Positions 63,891-64,000 of a stretch of DNA of 64,000 nt are shown here, one piece after another; within the stretch, counting starts at the first letter, position 1, and every line of letters begins with the position of its first letter. This DNA comes from an uncultured Roseobacter sp. (GTDB lineage Bacteria > Pseudomonadota > Alphaproteobacteria > Rhodobacterales > Rhodobacteraceae), in the NCBI RefSeq assembly GCF_947492555.1, contig NZ_CANLNE010000002.1, forward strand, positions 239,501 to 303,500, given 5' to 3'. The notes under the pieces are model-generated. The model worked only from the letters and a program-made list of their open reading frames with translations, was not told the origin of the DNA and ran no database searches. Made by a program: the position numbers and the translations under genes.

Positions 63891-64000
63891 CAGGCACTCT
63901 CCTCTTTATCTTCAAGCCAACTCCTCAGGATCTCGACTGTTTCTTCTTGTCTTTCACCAATCATGGCTCTGAGCCGGTCAACAGGATCTTCAGACATATT
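63890..64000 (-). CDS. fliF: Flagellar M-ring protein FliF, C-terminal fragment
   Basis: Open frame entering from the right edge; only the last 36 residues are visible (DPVDRLRAMIGERQEETVEILRSWLEDKEESA with a few before). The pattern RLRxMIxERQEETVEILRSWL is the usual FliF tail that binds FliG. Position before the fliH-fliN-fliP genes fits. The start lies outside the window. Confidence 0.75.
   Translation of the reverse strand, partial: NMSEDPVDRLRAMIGERQEETVEILRSWLEDKEESA

Noticed and set aside
1-64000. CRISPR arrays, tRNA or rRNA genes, prophage or defence islands
   Set aside because: No regularly spaced repeats, cloverleaf-like sequence with CCA-type ends, integrase, transposase, phage or restriction gene was recognised. 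A covariance-model RNA search was not possible here.

Overview
The window looks like chromosome of a marine alphaproteobacterium of the Rhodobacteraceae (Roseobacter group). This is inferred from the gene content: a cytochrome-c-tailed urate hydroxylase (PuuD), a double-domain ALDH16 aldehyde dehydrogenase beside deoC, a VPLPA-CTERM secreted esterase, a DUF3035/BamF-type lipoprotein, an SdhAF4-type small protein and a compact flagellar cluster. Most of the sequence is GC-rich and tightly packed, with many 4-bp ATGA stop/start overlaps. No tRNA, rRNA, CRISPR array, insertion sequence or prophage gene was recognised.

Region 1 (1-12.8 kb) is a sugar-acid catabolic island. A left operon on + encodes a UxaA-type dehydratase (cut by the window edge), a Gfo/Idh/MocA oxidoreductase, a PhyH-type Fe(II)/2-oxoglutarate dioxygenase, a beta-hydroxyacid dehydrogenase with a sulfolactaldehyde-reductase-like motif, an EamA transporter and KDG kinase. 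Two genes on - encode a fructuronate/tagaturonate reductase (UxuB/UxaB type) and uronate isomerase UxaC. Divergent from uxaC is an operon of three tandem Gfo/Idh/MocA proteins followed by mannonate dehydratase UxuA. UxaC, UxuB, UxuA and KdgK give a complete route from glucuronate to KDPG. The extra dioxygenase, four Gfo/Idh/MocA proteins and YihU-like reductase suggest that an unusual uronate, glycoside or sulfo-sugar feeds it. This is the best candidate in the window for an undescribed pathway.

Region 2 (12.8-15.9 kb): rmuC and mutL, overlapping, on -. Region 3 (16.0-25.4 kb): purine catabolism. puuE-uraD fusion, allE, allA, an NCS2 permease and puuD run on -. Divergent on + are uraH, then deoC and ALDH16. 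The allantoate-hydrolysing step is not encoded here.

Region 4 (25.4-34.0 kb, -): rsmB, a heparinase-II/III-like gene, purH, lspA, a DUF3035 lipoprotein and an active/inactive pair of M16 peptidases. Region 5 (34.0-44.6 kb): small proteins, dapB, rbfA, truB, rpsO and pnp. LysE, ion-channel and ASCH genes sit between rpsO and pnp.

Region 6 (44.6-55.7 kb): VPLPA-CTERM esterase, Lrp/AsnC regulator, 1-Cys peroxiredoxin, aldehyde dehydrogenase, L,D-transpeptidase, a gene-poor 0.67 kb, a small HTH-like protein, a class IV aminotransferase, pncB/pncA, trhO and an MFS transporter. Region 7 (55.7 kb to the end): flagellar genes. motB, flgE, flgK, flgL and flgI are on +. An AT-rich gap of about 0.63 kb follows, then fliP, fliN, a FliH-like gene and the fliF tail on -. 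Base composition falls visibly from about 58.5 kb onward.
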